Of a stretch of 64,000 nt of DNA, positions 41,655 through 52,789 are shown in pieces (positions within the stretch are counted from its first letter, which is position 1; each line of letters begins with the position of its first letter). The position numbers and the translations under genes are program-made. This DNA is from Ceratotherium simum simum (taxonomy: Eukaryota > Chordata > Mammalia > Perissodactyla > Rhinocerotidae). The notes under the pieces were generated by a model. That model ran no database searches. It saw only the letters and a list, made by a program, of their open reading frames with translations, and was not told the origin of the DNA. The DNA is taken from positions 8,446,081 through 8,510,080 of the forward strand of contig NW_004454160.1 in NCBI RefSeq assembly GCF_000283155.1. The letters run 5' to 3'.

Positions 41655-42815
41655 ACAAAACAAAAACATCAACCAGCTTCAAGAGAGTGAGAAGATAAGC
41701 CACAGACTGAGAGAAAAATATTTGCAGAAGACACATCTGATAAAGGACTGTTATTCAAAATATACAAAGAACTCTTAAAACTCAACAATCAGACAATGAG
41801 AAACCTGATTAAAAAATGGGTAAAATACCTGAACAGAAACCTCACCAAAGAAGATATAGAAGGCAAATAAGCATATGAAAAGATGCTCCACATCATATGT
41901 CGTCAGGGAAGCGCTAATTAAAACAACAATAAGCTACTACTACACATTTACTAGAATGGACAAAATCCAAAGCACTAACAACACCAAATGCTGGTGAGGA
42001 TGTAGGGCAACAGGAACTCTCACTCATTGGTGGTGGGAATGCAAAATGGTCTAGCCACTGTGGAAGACAGTTTGGCAGTTTCTTACGAAACTAAATATAC
42101 TCTTAACCATACACAATTGCACTCCTTGGTATTTACCCAAGTGAGTTGAAAACTTATGTCCACACAAAAATCTGCACACAGATGTTTATAGCAGCTTTAT
42201 TCCTAATTGCCAAAACTTGGAAGCAACCAAGATACCCTTCAGTAGGTGAATGGATAAATAAACTGTGGTACATCCACACAATGGAATATTATTCAGCACT
42301 AAAAAGAAATGAGCCATCAAGTCATGAAAAGACATGGAAGAAACTTAAATGCATATTACTAAGTGAAAGAAGCCAGTCTGAAAAGGCTGAATACTATATG
42401 ACTCCAAATATATAACATTCTAGTAAAGGCAAAACTATAGAGACAGTAAAAAGATTAGTGGTTGCCAAGGGTTGAGTAGAGGAAGGGATGAATAGGTAGA
42501 GCACAGAGGATTTTTAGGGCGGTGAAACTATTCTGTATGATACAATATTGGTGGACAAATGTCATTATACATTTATCAAAATCCATAGCATGTACAACAC
42601 CAAGAGTGAACCCTAATGTAAACTATGGGCCTTGGGTGATAATGTTTGGTTCATAATTGTAACATCATGCATCCCACTCTTGTATGGGATGTGGATAGTG
42701 GGAGAGGCTGTGTCTGGGGGGTCAGAGTATACATGGGAACTCTCTGTACTTTCCACTTGATTTTGTGGTGAACCTAGAACTGCTCTAAAAATTGAAGTCT
42801 ATTAAAAAAAATCAA
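41655..42815 (+). mobile_element. L1 LINE 3' fragment (old)
   Basis: Forward L1 of a mammalian-wide type. It enters ORF2 near AGAAGATAAGCCACAGACTG and GAAAAATATTTGCAGAAGAC, passes GGTGAGGATGTAGGGCAACA, TGGTGGTGGGAATGCAAAAT, AACTTGGAAGCAACCAAGAT, TGGAATATTATTCAGC, then enters a 3' UTR with TAACATCATGCATCCC and GTGGATAGTGGGAGAGGCTG, and ends in ATTAAAAAAAATCAACC at about 42815. Stop codons and frameshifts are scattered through ORF2, although 42146-42415 stays open. Confidence 0.92.
42146..42415 (+). pseudogene. L1 ORF2 C-terminal remnant
   Basis: An 89-codon stretch still reads as the ORF2 tail: KICTQMFIAALFLIAKTWKQ, VGEWINKLWYIHTMEYYSAL, KTWKKLKCILLSERSQSEKA. It is a decayed piece of the L1 at 41655-42815 and not a host protein. 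Confidence 0.85.
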
Positions 42816-43084
42816 CCAAACAAAAAAGAGAGAAACAACCCAACTTTTCAAGGCTGCATGTTTTCCTTAGGGATGGGGTGGGCAGGGTGGGAAACAGAGG
42901 TGCTGTCCTGGTCCCAGGTGGGTTGGAGCTGAGGGGAGCTCTGGTGACCACGGGAAGCCAGCAGTGGGCTGGTTCTTCACAGCAGAGGGAGAAAAGAAAG
43001 ACATGAGAGGGGAATTGGCCCAGGACAGACATGTGCATCCCAAGGTTGCAAAGACTAGCAAGGGACCCCGAAAACAACATCAAA
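42816..43084. other. unassigned non-coding stretch
   Basis: Moderately GC-rich sequence between the L1 tail and the MIR; no repeat or exon recognised. Confidence 0.35.
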
Positions 43085-43190
43085 GTATCTTCCACCAGTT
43101 GAGTGCTTTCTTGATGCCAGGTGCTCTGCTAAACACCCTATGGGCTTCACTCATCTAGTCCTTACGACAACCCTATGGGGGTAGTTAAAA
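43085..43190 (-). repeat. MIR SINE, 3' part (reverse)
   Basis: Reverse MIR: GTTGAGTGCTTTCTTGATGC, CAGGTGCTCTGCTAAACACC, CACTCATCTAGTCCTTACGA, CAACCCTATGGGGGTAG. The remainder of the MIR core lies at about 43655-43795, so 43191-43654 looks like later sequence inserted into it. Confidence 0.68.
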
Positions 43191-43387
43191 ATGAATACGT
43201 TAAAAATATTCAAAAACTGGTGTGACATGGGCACTGCCCAATAGAATAGAAGCAGCTGGAGCAGGGACCTGGAGGCCCCTCTGTGCCAGGTGCTGCCGTC
43301 CCTTTAGTTGCTGGGTTGGGCGAGGTCTGGGCTGTCCTGGGCAGGGGCCAAGGCAGTGGTCGGGGTGTGCACGGGTTGGGGGGCTGA

Positions 43388-43580
43388 CCAGGGGTTCTCA
43401 AACTTGAGCCTGCTTTGCAATCAGCTGAAAGGATTGTTAAAACATAGATTATGAGACCCCGTTTCTGTAGTCTCTGACTTAGCAGGTCTGGGCTCGAGCC
43501 CAAGAAGGTGCATTTCTAACAAGTTTCCAGGTGATGCCAATGCTGCTGGTCTAGAAACCACACTTGGAGCACGACTGCTC
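43388..43580 (+). mobile_element. MER5A-type hAT-Charlie element
   Basis: Near-complete non-autonomous hAT element. The left terminal repeat is CAGGGGTTCTCAAACTTGAG. Internal blocks are GCAATCAGCTGAAAGGATTG, TTAAAACATAGATTATGAG, GACTTAGCAGGTCTGGGCTC, GAGCCCAAGAAGGTGCATTT, CTAACAAGTTTCCAGGTGAT, GCCAATGCTGCTGGTCTAGA. The right end AAACCACACTTGGAGCACGACTG is the decayed terminal repeat. Confidence 0.88.
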
Positions 43581-43654
43581 TTTACGAAATAGTGCGATAT
43601 TTTAGTAACTGGCACAGCCCTAGTTGAACATCAGGCCAGGGAGTAAGAAGTGCT

Positions 43655-43795
43655 TTCACCTCCGTTTTACTGATAGGCAAAGAGAGGCTCAGAGAGGTGA
43701 AGAAACTTGCTGTAGATCGTTCACTCGCTGGATGGTGCCGGGGGCCCTGAATCCGGGCTGCCTGACTCCAAAGATCAGGCTCTGTCCCTGAGTGT
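43655..43795 (-). repeat. MIR SINE, 5' part (reverse)
   Basis: CACCTCCGTTTTACTGATAG, GCAAAGAGAGGCTCAGAGAG, GTGAAGAAACTTGCTGTAGA, CCTGAATCCGGGCTGCCTGA, and CTCCAAAGATCAGGCTCTG. It continues the MIR that starts at 43085. Confidence 0.78.
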
Positions 43796-43999
43796 CCAGC
43801 CTCCCAGCGCCCTCAGGGCCAGCAGAGGTCCAGGCAAATGGCTGACTGCCTCTGGGGAGCCCTGAGGCCTTTGACAGGCTGGAGGTGACAGAGGCATGCT
43901 GGAGCCCTGCCCACTCGTATTGGGGCTCGCTCTCTCTCAGCTGGCCTGAGGAATGCTCCCGATGCCTGAGCCACTTGGCTCTTGCTTCCTCAGGCCCCC
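43796..43999. other. GC-rich non-coding stretch
   Basis: GC-rich sequence with few CpGs. The 156-codon minus frame 43689-44159 spans it and the MIR, so it is not a gene. Confidence 0.4.
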
Positions 44000-44280
44000 T
44001 CCCTCCCAAGCAGCAGCTGTGAAGTTGACGAATTACACTAAACTGTGATGCCTCCTTGGGAGCCTGTTCCAGGATGTGCTGTGATGGCTTCCTGAGAAGG
44101 CGACAGGCACGTGGTCTGCAAACGAGCCTCTCGAGCCTCTCGGCTCCCTGGCTCAGCATAGCAGCTGCTCAGAGGCAGCGTGGGCCCTGAGCGGCCCCCT
44201 GGGGGAGCCTATTAAGAGCCACAACACTGTGAAAAGCACAGCAGAAACGCTCCATTAAATCTGGTGGGGGGCCTGCTTAA
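44000..44280. promoter_or_regulatory. CNE-like block with possible CTCF site
   Basis: Repeat-free block. It contains GTTGACGAATTACACTAAAC, CCTATTAAGAGCCACAACAC and CTCCATTAAATCTGG, plus a C/G palindrome GGCCCCCTGGGGGAGCC. It resembles conserved regulatory sequence in texture. No frame with coding character is seen. Confidence 0.3.
44191..44210 (-). promoter_or_regulatory. candidate CTCF-binding site
   Basis: Read on the minus strand the block is aggctcccccagggggccgc. Its CCCCCAGGGGGC core is close to the CTCF consensus CCASYAGRKGGC: the AG-GGGGC part is intact and the A at position 3 is replaced by C. One site alone is weak evidence because GC-rich palindromes match by chance. Confidence 0.25.
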
Positions 44281-45821
44281 CAATAGGACCTGCCCCAGGA
44301 GTCCTAGCTCTGCTCAACCCTGCCTCAGTCTCCAGCTTGCCTCTCCCTCTCTCCACCCCTGCAGGCCCTTCCCAGAGGAGCTTTGGGCCTGAGTGACTGA
44401 GTTTCTGGCTGGAGCTGGTAAGAGTATGGCTGGAAGGGTGTGGTGAGAGCCCAGGCAGGAGCAAATCCAAGGGAGATGTTCTCTAGACCGCCTAGGGTGG
44501 GAATGGGCGTGCTGTTCGGAGTGTGTCATGATGCTGATGAGGATGCAGGATGCTCTGTGCAACAGGAGCCCTTCTGGACCCTGTACTTTAGAGGGTCCCA
44601 TTCTGGCCCTCTTCCAGCCATAACCCTCCCCAAAGGGCAAGGAATCCTTGGGGCCAAGAGTATATGCCCGTCCAAGTCCTGTGACCCCCTTTCTACACCA
44701 CACTTCAGGTACCTGAGAACCTGCAATTCCCTGCCCAAATGGCCCTAAGCTGGCTTCCAGTGTCTGCGTAAGCTTGTACCCCAGCACATCCTTTAAAGAG
44801 TGGACCATGCCATTGTGAGGTGTGGACGGAGCTTGGACACGTGGGCTGGATGTCCACATGTGTGTGTGTGAAGTCCCTTGAGGCTGAGACAGAACCAGTG
44901 TGGGAAGAGGTGGGGGGCAGGCTGGGGGCTAGATCCCCATCCCTTCATGTGCCAGAGCAGAACTCCAAGGAGTCTGAGAATTCTAAATTTAAACTTTCCA
45001 GGCTTATGAAGGTATATTTGTCAAGGATAGAGTCTATTTTATCTCACAGTTTGTTAGCTTGATTTATAGCTTTTAACTGCAGTATCTTGCTCTTGGCCCT
45101 GTAAGTGTTAGGGGTGGGCCCCAGTGAAGGTGAGAGCAGGCTCCAAAGGCCTCCCTGAAGCAGGCCAGGCCGAGGGATGGCCCCGGGCTCCCTGACTACC
45201 CAGCACAGCGTCAGTGAAAAGGGCAAAACAGGTAATGCTCCAAGCCCCGGGGAAAATGCTCATTTGTCTTCTGGGGTGAGAACGATGAAGACGAGGGTGC
45301 TGAACAGGCAAGCGCCCTATGAAGGGCCGCTTGGATGACCCATGGTCTTGTGAGGAAAGGGCCCTAATCCAGGTACACCTTTCTTGACCTTTGACCACAA
45401 CCTTGACCACACCTTTGACCCGCTGCTCTCTCCCCTTATAATCTGGGGCTTGCGTCTCTTCCCCTTCGTAGTTGGTCTGCCCTATGTGGCCCTCACTCCC
45501 ACCCCACTACAGACTCACCATGAAATTGTAACTCTCAGGAGGGAACAGGCCACCGGGGAAGGAAGCCCCTCCTCAGGGGCCCCCTACCATGATAGAGACC
45601 TCTGTTGGACTCGGCAGGGTTAAGAGGGGTGCTGCTGGAGGGTTCATTTGGGAGAGGAGGCAGAAAGGAGAGTCCACTTCAGTGATTCCCAAATGGCCTC
45701 GCTACTGGCAGGGAGTGAGAGGAGAGGAGGAAGTAGAAGTTCCTTCCTTTATCGGAAGCCAAACATTCATTGAAGGGCTTTCCTGCATCTGGATCTCTGT
45801 CTCCATCTTTATCATCTCTAC
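44281..45821. other. apparently single-copy non-coding DNA
   Basis: No recognised repeat. It holds the longest open frame in the window (181 codons, minus strand, 44314-44859). The frame shows no domain and overlapping frames on the other strand are also open, as expected in GC-rich sequence. 44985-45075 is AT-rich (TTCTAAATTTAAACTTTCC). A tandem TTGACC series (CTTGACCTTTGACCACAACC) occurs near 45383-45420. Confidence 0.45.
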
Positions 45822-45875
<54 letters not shown>

Positions 45876-46014
45876 ATCTATCATCTATCTATCTATCTAT
45901 CTATCTATCCATCTATATCTATCATCTATCTATCTATCTATTTATCTATCATCTATCTATCTATCATCTCTCTATCTAATCTGTCATCTATTTCTGTATC
46001 TATCATCTCTCTCT
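45822..46014 (+). repeat. (TCTA)n compound microsatellite
   Basis: The main (ATCT)n array runs from about 45822 to 45872, followed by interrupted units (TATATCTATC, ATCATCTATC, ATTTATC) to about 46014. It ends in CTCTCTCT then poly-T-rich sequence. Length and near-perfect core suggest it is polymorphic. The translated frame full of IYLS repeats here is only this array. Confidence 0.97.
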
Positions 46015-46044
46015 CTTTTTTTCTTTTTCTTTTTTTAAACAAAA

Positions 46045-46230
46045 TATGGGGTTTTTAACATATTTACTGAGTGCCTACTATGTTCTAGGCCTTGTTAATA
46101 CCTTATTTAATCCTCATGAGACCACTGTGAAGTATTATCCCCATTTTATCAATGGGGAAACGGACTTTCAGAGGTGAAACAACTGGCCTAAGATTGGCAG
46201 AGTCGGGGCCTCAGTCGATCATCTAACTTG
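46045..46230 (-). repeat. MIR SINE
   Basis: Reverse MIR: ATATTTACTGAGTGCCTACT, ATGTTCTAGGCCTTG, TTATTTAATCCTCATGAGAC, GTATTATCCCCATTTTATC, AATGGGGAAACGGACTTTCA, GAGGTGAAACAACTGGCC. Confidence 0.9.
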
Positions 46231-46329
46231 GAGTTTTGTGTTTTTGTGCTGCTTCCACTGAGGGAAGATTATCCTTAGGTACTTTCTTAAAAAAAGTCAG
46301 GAACTGGGTGCTTTTTTTTTTCAAATCAG

Positions 46330-46620
46330 GAAAGAGAAATGCTGTCTGGAGTGTTTGCTTATCTCTCTCCAGCAGCGTTCCCCGGGGTCCTGGTTCCCAG
46401 CTCCGAGGAGCGTGATGGGCTCCAGGCACTGTCTCCTGCCGAGCTGCCTGCAGACCCAGCGCATCTGCTCCCAGAGCGCCTCGCCACCCGGGCTGCTGTC
46501 TGGGTGTGCCCGGCAGTCAGGCTACACAGGCCAGCTTTGACAAAGTGACAGAAACTGTAAAAACAGCTGTTTGATATTCTCTGCTACTTTTTAAAACAAA
46601 ACAACAAACAAAGAGGTTGA
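46330..46620. promoter_or_regulatory. CNE-like block
   Basis: A repeat-free block with a CpG-containing GC-rich part (46376-46505: TCCCCGGGGTCC, CTCCGAGGAGCGTG, CCCAGCGCATC, GCGCCTCGCCACCCGG) next to an AT-richer part. The AT side has CTTTGACAAAG (46535-46545, an 11-bp perfect palindrome with two TCF/LEF- or HMG-like cores), directly followed by TGACAG (TALE/MEIS-like). The 69-codon frame 46339-46548 is open across the GC part, but I recognise no domain. Confidence 0.35.
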
Positions 46621-49069
46621 ATGAAATGCAGAAAATACCCTGTTTTCACGTGGGTAAGGATATTTTTAGAGAACATTTATTTTCCCTTTTCCTTGCTCTC
46701 GTCACTATTTATCTACCCAATCCTTTCTTTCTCTCCCCACCTCGTTCCCTCTACCTCTTCCTTCCTTCCTTCCTTTCATTAAAAAAATCTTCCTGCTTCT
46801 GTTTCTGTGTCCTTTTTTCCATCAAAATTTTCTCTCCAAGGATACTCTTTAACTATTTCTCTTTGTTCCTAATTTTTCACATCTTCCATGCTTTTGTACA
46901 GTAATTCATCTCTCTAGCTTTGGGTACATACCATCTCAAATGTGTAGTTTTAGGAATTCCAGTGTTAGTTTTATGATATCCAAGGCGTCCTCAGTTAACC
47001 AAGGTGGGGGCAGGGAATTCTAAAACCAAATGAACCAACCCCTCCTCACAAACCATCATTTAATTTAGATAAATAAACGTGTGTGTAGATGCACAAGGTG
47101 TCTGACAGTAACTGGCAGTCCCCTCTGGCTACTTCCATTGCCGTCACCTACAGGAACTGGGAGGGTCGTTTGCATATTTAAACTTTAACGTTGGGATTGT
47201 GGCCCAGCTCTGTGCTGCAGTTCCTTCATGCTCAAAAGCATAGTCCTGTCCAACCAGCTGTTCCTCCCACAACGTTCCTCCTTATTGTGCGAGGAGTTCC
47301 GGGTTCCAAGGTGTACACAGATAGGAATAGGTAAATTACGGGCACTCAGCTGAGTCGTTAAATGCAGCTTGACCAAGCTTAACATAAGAGGTGGACTTTT
47401 ACAGCCTGTGGCCACCTTGGTCCTTCAAATCACTGGGCCCTTCTTCTGGATTCCAGGTCCTCACTCCTAAGCAGGGTATGTGCCCCTCTGGAGTCCTTTT
47501 AGGTTCTCTTGAACATTTTCTCTCTATGTCCATGGCTTACATTAAATTCCACTAGTGCCATGTCCTCTAACCTCCAGCTCCCTTTCTAATCCCTGTTTTC
47601 CTATATTCTCTCCAGACAAAGCTATTTCCTTCAACTGTTACTTTCCTGATTGCCCACTGCAATTTGTTCTCTATGGCTCCTCATCCCTTGTTCTAGTCGT
47701 CTTCTTTCCTGAACTGATAAGTTTCTTTTCTCCTTCTCCTTTTTTACTTCCTGTTGTCTATTGTCTACCAAGCCCCCCATGGTTCATCTCAGAATTGGCC
47801 TTGCTGTAGTTGTATATGCATCACCACGTGCATAAGATGACTTTGAGTCTGCAGCTAGAGAGGTCTGTGATTGCTGCTGGAATGGAGAACTCAGTCAGAT
47901 CTATGGCCAAAGGCCGACTTTCTACTCCTTCCTCCCCAAATTGGATCTATAAACATACAGGATGGAGAAGCTTTGATCCTCCCTGGTGACACCTGCATGG
48001 AGGAGAAAAAGTGATGTCTGCAGGGAGGGAGAGTCTCTAAGAGAGCCAGGAAGGGCTGAGCTATGCATTTATAGATGTTTCTCTAACCTTACCAAACAGA
48101 CAAGACTTTCCTCCTCCTTTGGGGAGAACCAGAAGGAAATAGAGAGAGGATGGACAGAGTTTAGCTGTTCTCTCCCAGGGGATAGAGTGGAATGCCTCTC
48201 TCTCCATGGAAATATGAGGTATGGGGCAATAAATAGCCGTCTAACATTTGGTTGTTAAACAGGGAATAGAAAGAGGCTGTGCAGAAGTCAATTGTGATGG
48301 CATGTCACAATTCCCAAGAGGCTGGGAGTCTCTGGTGTCTTCCCTAATGTTTTCACAGTTCAGGCAAGAGTAGAAATTGAGGCCCTTCTAACCCACCTCC
48401 TTTCTCTTTCCCTCCATCCCTCACATGGAGGGCCTCATGCCTTTTACGCACTTGTCCAAACTCTGTCCATACCCTCTCCCAACAGTATCCCTTTGGCCAC
48501 CCCTTGGGCCTAGGTATGTTCAACATTGGTGGCACTGTACACCCTTGGGAATACGGACTCAGGGAGGAGAGCTGTGAAGGGCAGGGAATTCCAATATCCT
48601 AGATACTCAGAGTACTGTCCAGAAGGGAGCTCATAGACTCCTGGTGGGCATGTCTCTTAGCCCTGTGGACTCCTCATCCCGTGGGGAGGGGCATAATCAG
48701 GAAGAGGAGTGGGCATCAAGTGTCCCTAAACTGTGGAGCGCAGGGCAGAGGCCCTGGTTGCCCAGGTTCAGGGATGGGACTGTATATGTCCACATAGACC
48801 CCATAAATTTATCTGTCCTCCACCCATCACTCTGGGCTTTGCTGTCTTCCTATTCCTGGAGATGTTCCTGTCAGGAGATGGCAAGGGCAGAACTGTAACA
48901 CAAGTGAGATTGAAGACCTGAGACCTCTTCTTTAGTTTTATCACCTTTCTGATTCCAGCCAAGAATGCATTGTGATTCCAAAACAGGCTCAGCAACAATG
49001 TGTTAGGTCTATTCTGGTTTCTGCATTGATTCACAATGAATAAAAATTAAGTACTAAATTTTATGGACT
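46621..49069. other. apparently single-copy non-coding DNA
   Basis: No gene seen. Pyrimidine-rich sequence (TTCCTTCCTTCCTTCC) at about 46759-46775. A POU/octamer-like TTTGCATATTTAAAC lies at about 47169-47183. The rest shows no recognised repeat. Confidence 0.45.
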
Positions 49070-49220
49070 CTTTTTTTAAAGAAATTCCTCCTCTTTAAGC
49101 TTTAACGATAGCGCCTGTGGGAGTCAAAGGCAACTTTTAATTAGCACCTAACTACTGCAAAGAGAGGAACTCTGATAATTGCCCAGCAACCTCAAATTGC
49201 AGCCTTCTCTCACTTGCAAC
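49070..49220. promoter_or_regulatory. CNE-like block with homeodomain-type sites
   Basis: TCTTTAAGCTTTAACGATAGCG, then GGCAACTTTTAATTAGCACC, CTAACTACTGCAAAGAGAGG, CTGATAATTGCCCAGCAACC, CTCAAATTGCAGCC. Repeat-free, with a TTAATTAG core and balanced composition typical of deeply conserved vertebrate non-coding elements. One of the stronger candidates by texture. Confidence 0.38.
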
Positions 49221-49621
49221 CCGCCTCCAAGTACATGTCTAAGCATAGTCTACCCATCTTGTAGGGAGCCTTTCTAGACTCATTTTTGTCATAAAGCCTG
49301 CCCTGGTCATTGCAGCCCTAGCTTTCACTTGTCTGACCTCCCAGTTATGTGCCCAAATATGACACCACCCCCACCCCCATCCCAGGTTGCCTTGTGTTAC
49401 TGATGAATTCTCCATGTATATGCTCACTCTTCTTATTAGGTTCTCCAGATAAGTAACTTGATGGTAGGAAAAACATCTCAAGGGGTTCTTATTAATCATG
49501 TGACTTTCCTTATATTTTAATGAGTTCCCAAGTATGAACGAAGGAGAGAAGGGAGAGAGTTACAGCACCAAGGAGCACTTACTCACTTCACTTACACAGT
49601 GTGGAGGAAGCTGTTCTCTGG
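49221..49621. other. apparently single-copy non-coding DNA
   Basis: No repeat or exon recognised. Contains a C-rich run (CACCACCCCCACCCCCATCCC) at about 49361-49382. Confidence 0.4.
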
Positions 49622-49740
49622 GATGACGGTTCTCAAGCTTTCATGTTCAAGCAGCTTGTAAACAGTGCAAATGCCCAGCATTATAGACTCAGAGTCTCCC
49701 AGGGATTCCAACGCAGACCAAGATTTGAGAACAACTTTCC
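49622..49740 (+). repeat. MER5A/B-type hAT fragment
   Basis: GACGGTTCTCAAGCTTTCATG (left end), GCAAATGCCCAGCATTATAG, ACTCAGAGTCTCCCAGGGATTC, then AAGATTTGAGAACAAC (right end). The two ends form decayed terminal inverted repeats (GGTTCTCAA and TTGAGAAC). Confidence 0.7.
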
Positions 49741-50929
49741 AGGGGCATGACTTGCAAAACCAAATCTACAGACAGGAAATATCACACGAATTTTTAAAAA
49801 ACAAATATTTTTTTAAGAAAAAGAAGTTTCTTAAAGAATGTTGAGAAAATACAAATGTAGTACGTTCTGAGAACATAGATACAGACACACACACACAAAT
49901 AAAAATTGTAACTAACAAGAATATATGTAAATGTCAAATGCAAAATTGGCTGTTTAATTTGAGCTGGTAGGTTTAATTCATTTATAATTAATCCTAGGTT
50001 TATTTTTGACTCTGTCCTGTTTGCATTTGACCTTCCTACCTGTCTTCTAGCTCTCTGTCGTTTCTGAAGCTTTGCTCATTAACTGTTGGATTTTACAGCC
50101 CTGAGGAAGACACTGGCTCCCTGGGTGAGGCTTCCTCACTCTGGCTGTTCAGGACCTATCTTTCCTTCCACCTGCTGCCTGAGTGCTTGTCTTCACATGT
50201 AGGACTATCCTCTCTCTCTACTGCTTTACTCAGAGTTTAAGAGCAGAATCAAACATTTTAAATAGTCTCATAATTCCTTACACTTATTTAAAAATCCAAA
50301 GTATAAAGTAAACAATAAATGTATGGCTTATTCCATCTTCCAACCGACTCAAAGTATCCTTTAGATGTTGGAGAGAAGATTAGAAAGCCATCCTCTGAAG
50401 TTGAAAAAAGAGGATGAGTTTAGAATACACATAGCTATCCCACTGTGAGTTTGTCAATGTATCTCCAGTGAGTTTAGACCAATTTGCAAATCTCCTCAAG
50501 AAATAAAGATGTCTCCCACGTCTTCCCAAATTAAAATGTGATGTCGTATAATTAACTGCAACATGTTTAAGGCAATGTTGTCAAACAGAAGGTTGGGTAC
50601 CATCTTGACTCCAGATAAAAAGCAACCCCAGATAAAACTTTTTTCAGCACATGCACCTGCTATTCCATCTCCTTTGTAGGGATATTCTTAGAGTAGAGAA
50701 GGGATGTACTCAAATAGAACATATGTTCCAGAACAGGACAAAATTTCTAATAAAACATTTCAAATTTCTAATTCTATACTTGGCTTCTTAACCTGGCCGA
50801 GTGGGTTTTAATTCATTTATATTTTGTCTCAGATTTTTTGTTCCTTACTAGTTTTTCTACACTTTTGTAATTGTTCTGATGAACCATTGCTTTAACTTGT
50901 GTTCTGAGATTGGCCTTTGAAACTAGTTT
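49741..50929. other. AT-rich unassigned stretch
   Basis: AT-rich sequence with A-runs (49790-49890) and a short (AC)n (about 49886-49898). Two related blocks occur: GGTTTAATTCATTTATAATT (about 49970) and GGTTTTAATTCATTTATATT (about 50805). I do not recognise a repeat family or exon. Confidence 0.35.
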
Positions 50930-51300
50930 CAACTTGAAAACTCGAACTCATAGAAACAGAGAGCAGAACAGTGGTTGCCGGGGGCTGGGGATGGGGGAAA
51001 TAGGGAGAGGCTGGTCAAAAGGTAAACTTCCGATTATAAGACCAATAAGTTCTGAGGATCTAATGTACAGCATGGTGATTACAGTTAATAATACTTTATC
51101 GTATACTTGAAATCTGTTGAGAGTAGATCTTAAGCATTCTAACCAAAAGAAGGAAAAAAAATTGGTAACTATGTGAGGTGATGGATGTGTTAATTAACTT
51201 AATTGTGGGAATCATTTCACAATATATATAGATATCAAATCATCATGTACACTTTAAATATATTACAACTTTATTTGTTAATTGTATCTCAATAAAGCTT
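50930..51300 (+). mobile_element. L1 LINE 3' UTR fragment
   Basis: Forward 3' end of a mammalian-wide L1: ACAGTGGTTGCCGGGGGCTG, GATTATAAGACCAATAAG, GGATCTAATGTACAGCATGG, GAGTAGATCTTAAGCATTCT, GTGAGGTGATGGATGTGTTA, ATCATTTCACAATATATATA, and the terminal ATTGTATCTCAATAAAGC. Only the last ~370 bp is present. Confidence 0.9.
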
Positions 51301-51759
51301 GTGTCCTCTGAAATGCAGTTTCAGTATCTCCTAAGACCGTCAGCTGTCTTTGTCCTGTTCCTCACTCCCACATGGGAGCTGTTGGCTGAGCCCATATGAA
51401 AAGGAGCTCCTTGGAGTCTCTTGAGTAGAAGGTAGGGTGGGAAGCTTCTAGCTTCAGTTCCAGAAATGCAAACCTCTAGATAGCTGAGTTTGTCCTTGCA
51501 TCCTCAGAGCAGGGTGCAAAGGAGAAGAGCCTCATTTGGAAGCGGTGTTGGCCACACCTCGGCATGGACAGCCATCTGCTGGTCCTCTACCCGGTCACCA
51601 GACAGTAAACAGCTTACAGAGACTGAGGAACTTGCACGTCTAATTAGAAGAAGAGAAGCAAAGGGGACATTGCCAGACAGATAATAAAATAAGAGCAAGT
51701 ATTTTAAATATAATAAAATAAATAATTATTAGTTATCACAATTTGTTACTTAAAAACAG
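51301..51759. other. apparently single-copy non-coding DNA
   Basis: No repeat recognised. 51490-51680 is balanced in composition with a few CpGs and overlapping 64-codon frames on both strands. I see no splice or domain evidence for an exon. Confidence 0.4.
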
Positions 51760-51975
51760 TAACCACACCACACATCATTCTATGCATTTTAAATATATTT
51801 TAATTCTCAAGACAATCTTATGAGATAGGCACTAGTATTATCACCACTATACAGATAAGGAAACTGAAGCACAGAGTGGTTAAGCAACCTGTCTAAGGCT
51901 AGTAAGTAGCAGAACTGGGATTCCAACTTTGTCTGATTCCCGGGTCCAGATGTCTGACCAGTATGTTATACTCTC
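51760..51975 (-). repeat. MIR SINE
   Basis: Reverse MIR: CATTTTAAATATATTTTAATTC, CTTATGAGATAGGCACTAGT, ACAGATAAGGAAACTGAAGC, ACAGAGTGGTTAAGCAACCT, GTAGCAGAACTGGGATTCCA. Confidence 0.88.
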
Positions 51976-52789
51976 TTCTGTGGAGCGTGGAGTAGAGAAA
52001 AGCTGACATTCAGAGTTGTGACAGGCCGAGGGATTAATTACCCTGGATACTGGGCTTAGAATACCACGACCAGTCTAGGCCCTGACAGATGCTGGGCTGA
52101 GGCTGCTGAAACACTCTCTGCCCTGGTCAGGATGGGTCCTGGAAGCAAGTAGGCCTGAGGCCACAGGTGGAGGACAACAGTGCCTGGGACAGACCGAGGA
52201 AGGACACAAGCTGACAGCCTCTTCATTTCCTCACTTCGTTTTAACTTTGTCCAAAACATCTGCTCTTTACAGAGGTGTAATTTGTTTGACTCATGGAAAC
52301 CAGAGTTCAAATTCCCAAGGACAGCGACAAATTTCTGTAAGGAAGGGGCTTAAGGATGACAATTGGTGGAAGAGGAGGAGGAAGGCTGGGGGCCTCAGCT
52401 TGAAGCTGTTTCGTACAGTGAGTCCTGACTTGACTTTAAATAGTATATTTGTTTGGGGTAGCTTGGGGCCTGATGGCGATTTGGGGGGACTAAAATTCCT
52501 TCCTCAAGCCATTCCCTGGTCTGCCACTGGTGTGAGCTGGGGGCAGCATTATTAATAAGCCCATAAGTTCACCATATCTCCATGTGTGTGGTGTGATGGC
52601 TTACTTGTGCCCTTGGACATATAGAACAGTCAGGCAGGCCTAGAGACCCAGAGTCCTGGAGCTTCTCTTCTGAGAAGCGGAGACATGGCTAGCGTGCCTG
52701 AAATCTACCCTGCTGGAGAACCGAAGAGGAGGAGCTTGGGAATCTGCACTCTGGGATGGGAGCGTGCTCAGTGATCAAGAGTGGATAAA
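51976..52789. other. apparently single-copy non-coding DNA
   Basis: No repeat or exon recognised. The 102-codon frame at 52247-52555 has no domain. Confidence 0.42.

Noticed and set aside
43689..44159. 156-codon minus-strand frame
   Set aside because: Its C-terminal part is translated from a reverse MIR (43655-43795), so it is not a conserved coding sequence.
44314..44859. Longest open frame in the window (181 codons, minus strand)
   Set aside because: No recognisable domain, no splice context, and opposite-strand frames are also open. GC-rich sequence with few stops explains it.
45589..46038. 149-codon frame with repeated IYLS units
   Set aside because: The repeats are the translation of the (TCTA)n microsatellite.
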